Assembly: GCA_024500155.1 (NCBI GenBank)
Contig: CM044867.1
Coordinates: forward strand, 12,351,632 to 12,415,631
Source: Chenopodium formosanum
Lineage: Eukaryota > Streptophyta > Magnoliopsida > Caryophyllales > Amaranthaceae
Direction: 5' to 3'
DNA length: 64,000 nt
Made by a program: the position numbers and the translations under genes. Positions 63,786 to 64,000 of this stretch are shown here, piece by piece; the first letter of the stretch is position 1; each line of letters opens with the position of its first letter. The notes beneath the pieces were generated by a model that was given only the letters and a program-made list of their open reading frames with translations, did no database searches and had not been told where the DNA came from.

Positions 63786-64000
63786 GATTCTACAATTGAA
63801 AGAATTTAAAATGAAAAACCATTCATTATACTTAAATAAGATTGAAATCATGCATTTTAATCAAACTTATTTAAAACGTCTTATTCACACATTAAAGATT
63901 GTCCCCAATATTGGTGAGAATAAGTCGATTCCAAGATCCAAAGAAACAAAGAGTGGTTAAGCATGCTTTGGCTTGTCTTAACACTCAATCTCCTAAGGTA
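63786..64000 (-). mobile_element. Copia leader, runs off window end
   Basis: Non-coding sequence upstream of gag. The primer site and 5' LTR are not reached before 64000. Confidence 0.55.

Overview
This is nuclear DNA of a flowering plant, almost certainly a eudicot: spliced genes with short AT-rich GT-AG introns, Stowaway-type MITEs, Tat-lineage Ty3/gypsy elements with tRNA-Arg-like primer sites, a Ty1/copia element and L1- and RTE-type LINE fragments. I cannot fix the family from sequence alone. One host gene is recognisable: a 12-coding-exon gene for chloroplast translation initiation factor IF-2 (42181-55662, +). Nearly everything else is repetitive.

Left part (1-17869). A Ty3/gypsy LTR with a TGTAATACCCC terminus (1-1823) cuts the leader of Tat-like element A (minus strand; LTR 2168-3872). 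A degraded plus-strand coding tail (3909-4416) and a 5'-truncated RTE LINE with a perfect 21-bp target duplication (4715-5170) follow, then an ATA microsatellite. Element B (about 5276-17869, minus) carries gag with two zinc-knuckle-like modules, protease, RT, RNase H and integrase, all decayed, plus an opposite-strand accessory ORF (5553-7031, +) with its own TATA box and intron. Its 5' LTR is 15983-17869; no 3' LTR is visible.

Middle (17870-28749). 17876-22750 is a gene-poor mosaic of several repeat modules, each present two to four times, with one RNase H-like coding fragment; I cannot assign it to a class. 22750-27500 is AT-rich intergenic DNA with LTR debris and a degenerate minisatellite-like tract.

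Nested insertion (27500-41349). LTR C (28771-29467 plus 40248-41349, minus, same family as A) is split by a complete Tat-lineage element D (29468-40247, plus) with paired LTRs, primer site, gag-pol and an antisense spliced gene with its own TATA box. D is inactive: many stops, and the protease catalytic segment is missing.

Right part (41350-64000). The IF-2 gene starts roughly 350-830 bp from the U3 end of LTR C. Its introns carry MITEs, an RTE tail fragment and an L1 fragment with a 16-bp target duplication. Downstream lie a compound microsatellite, a long MITE, and a minus-strand Ty1/copia element (57678 to beyond 64000) with a complete integrase-RT-RNase H ORF of 900 residues and a separate gag, but no visible protease.

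The most unusual signals are (a) short perfect palindromes just upstream of the TATA boxes in the LTRs of elements A, B and C, whose arm sequence differs between families while dyad symmetry is kept, and which recur at the antisense promoter of B; (b) antisense genes with separate promoters in two different Tat elements; and (c) the unclassified repeat mosaic at 17.9-22.8 kb.
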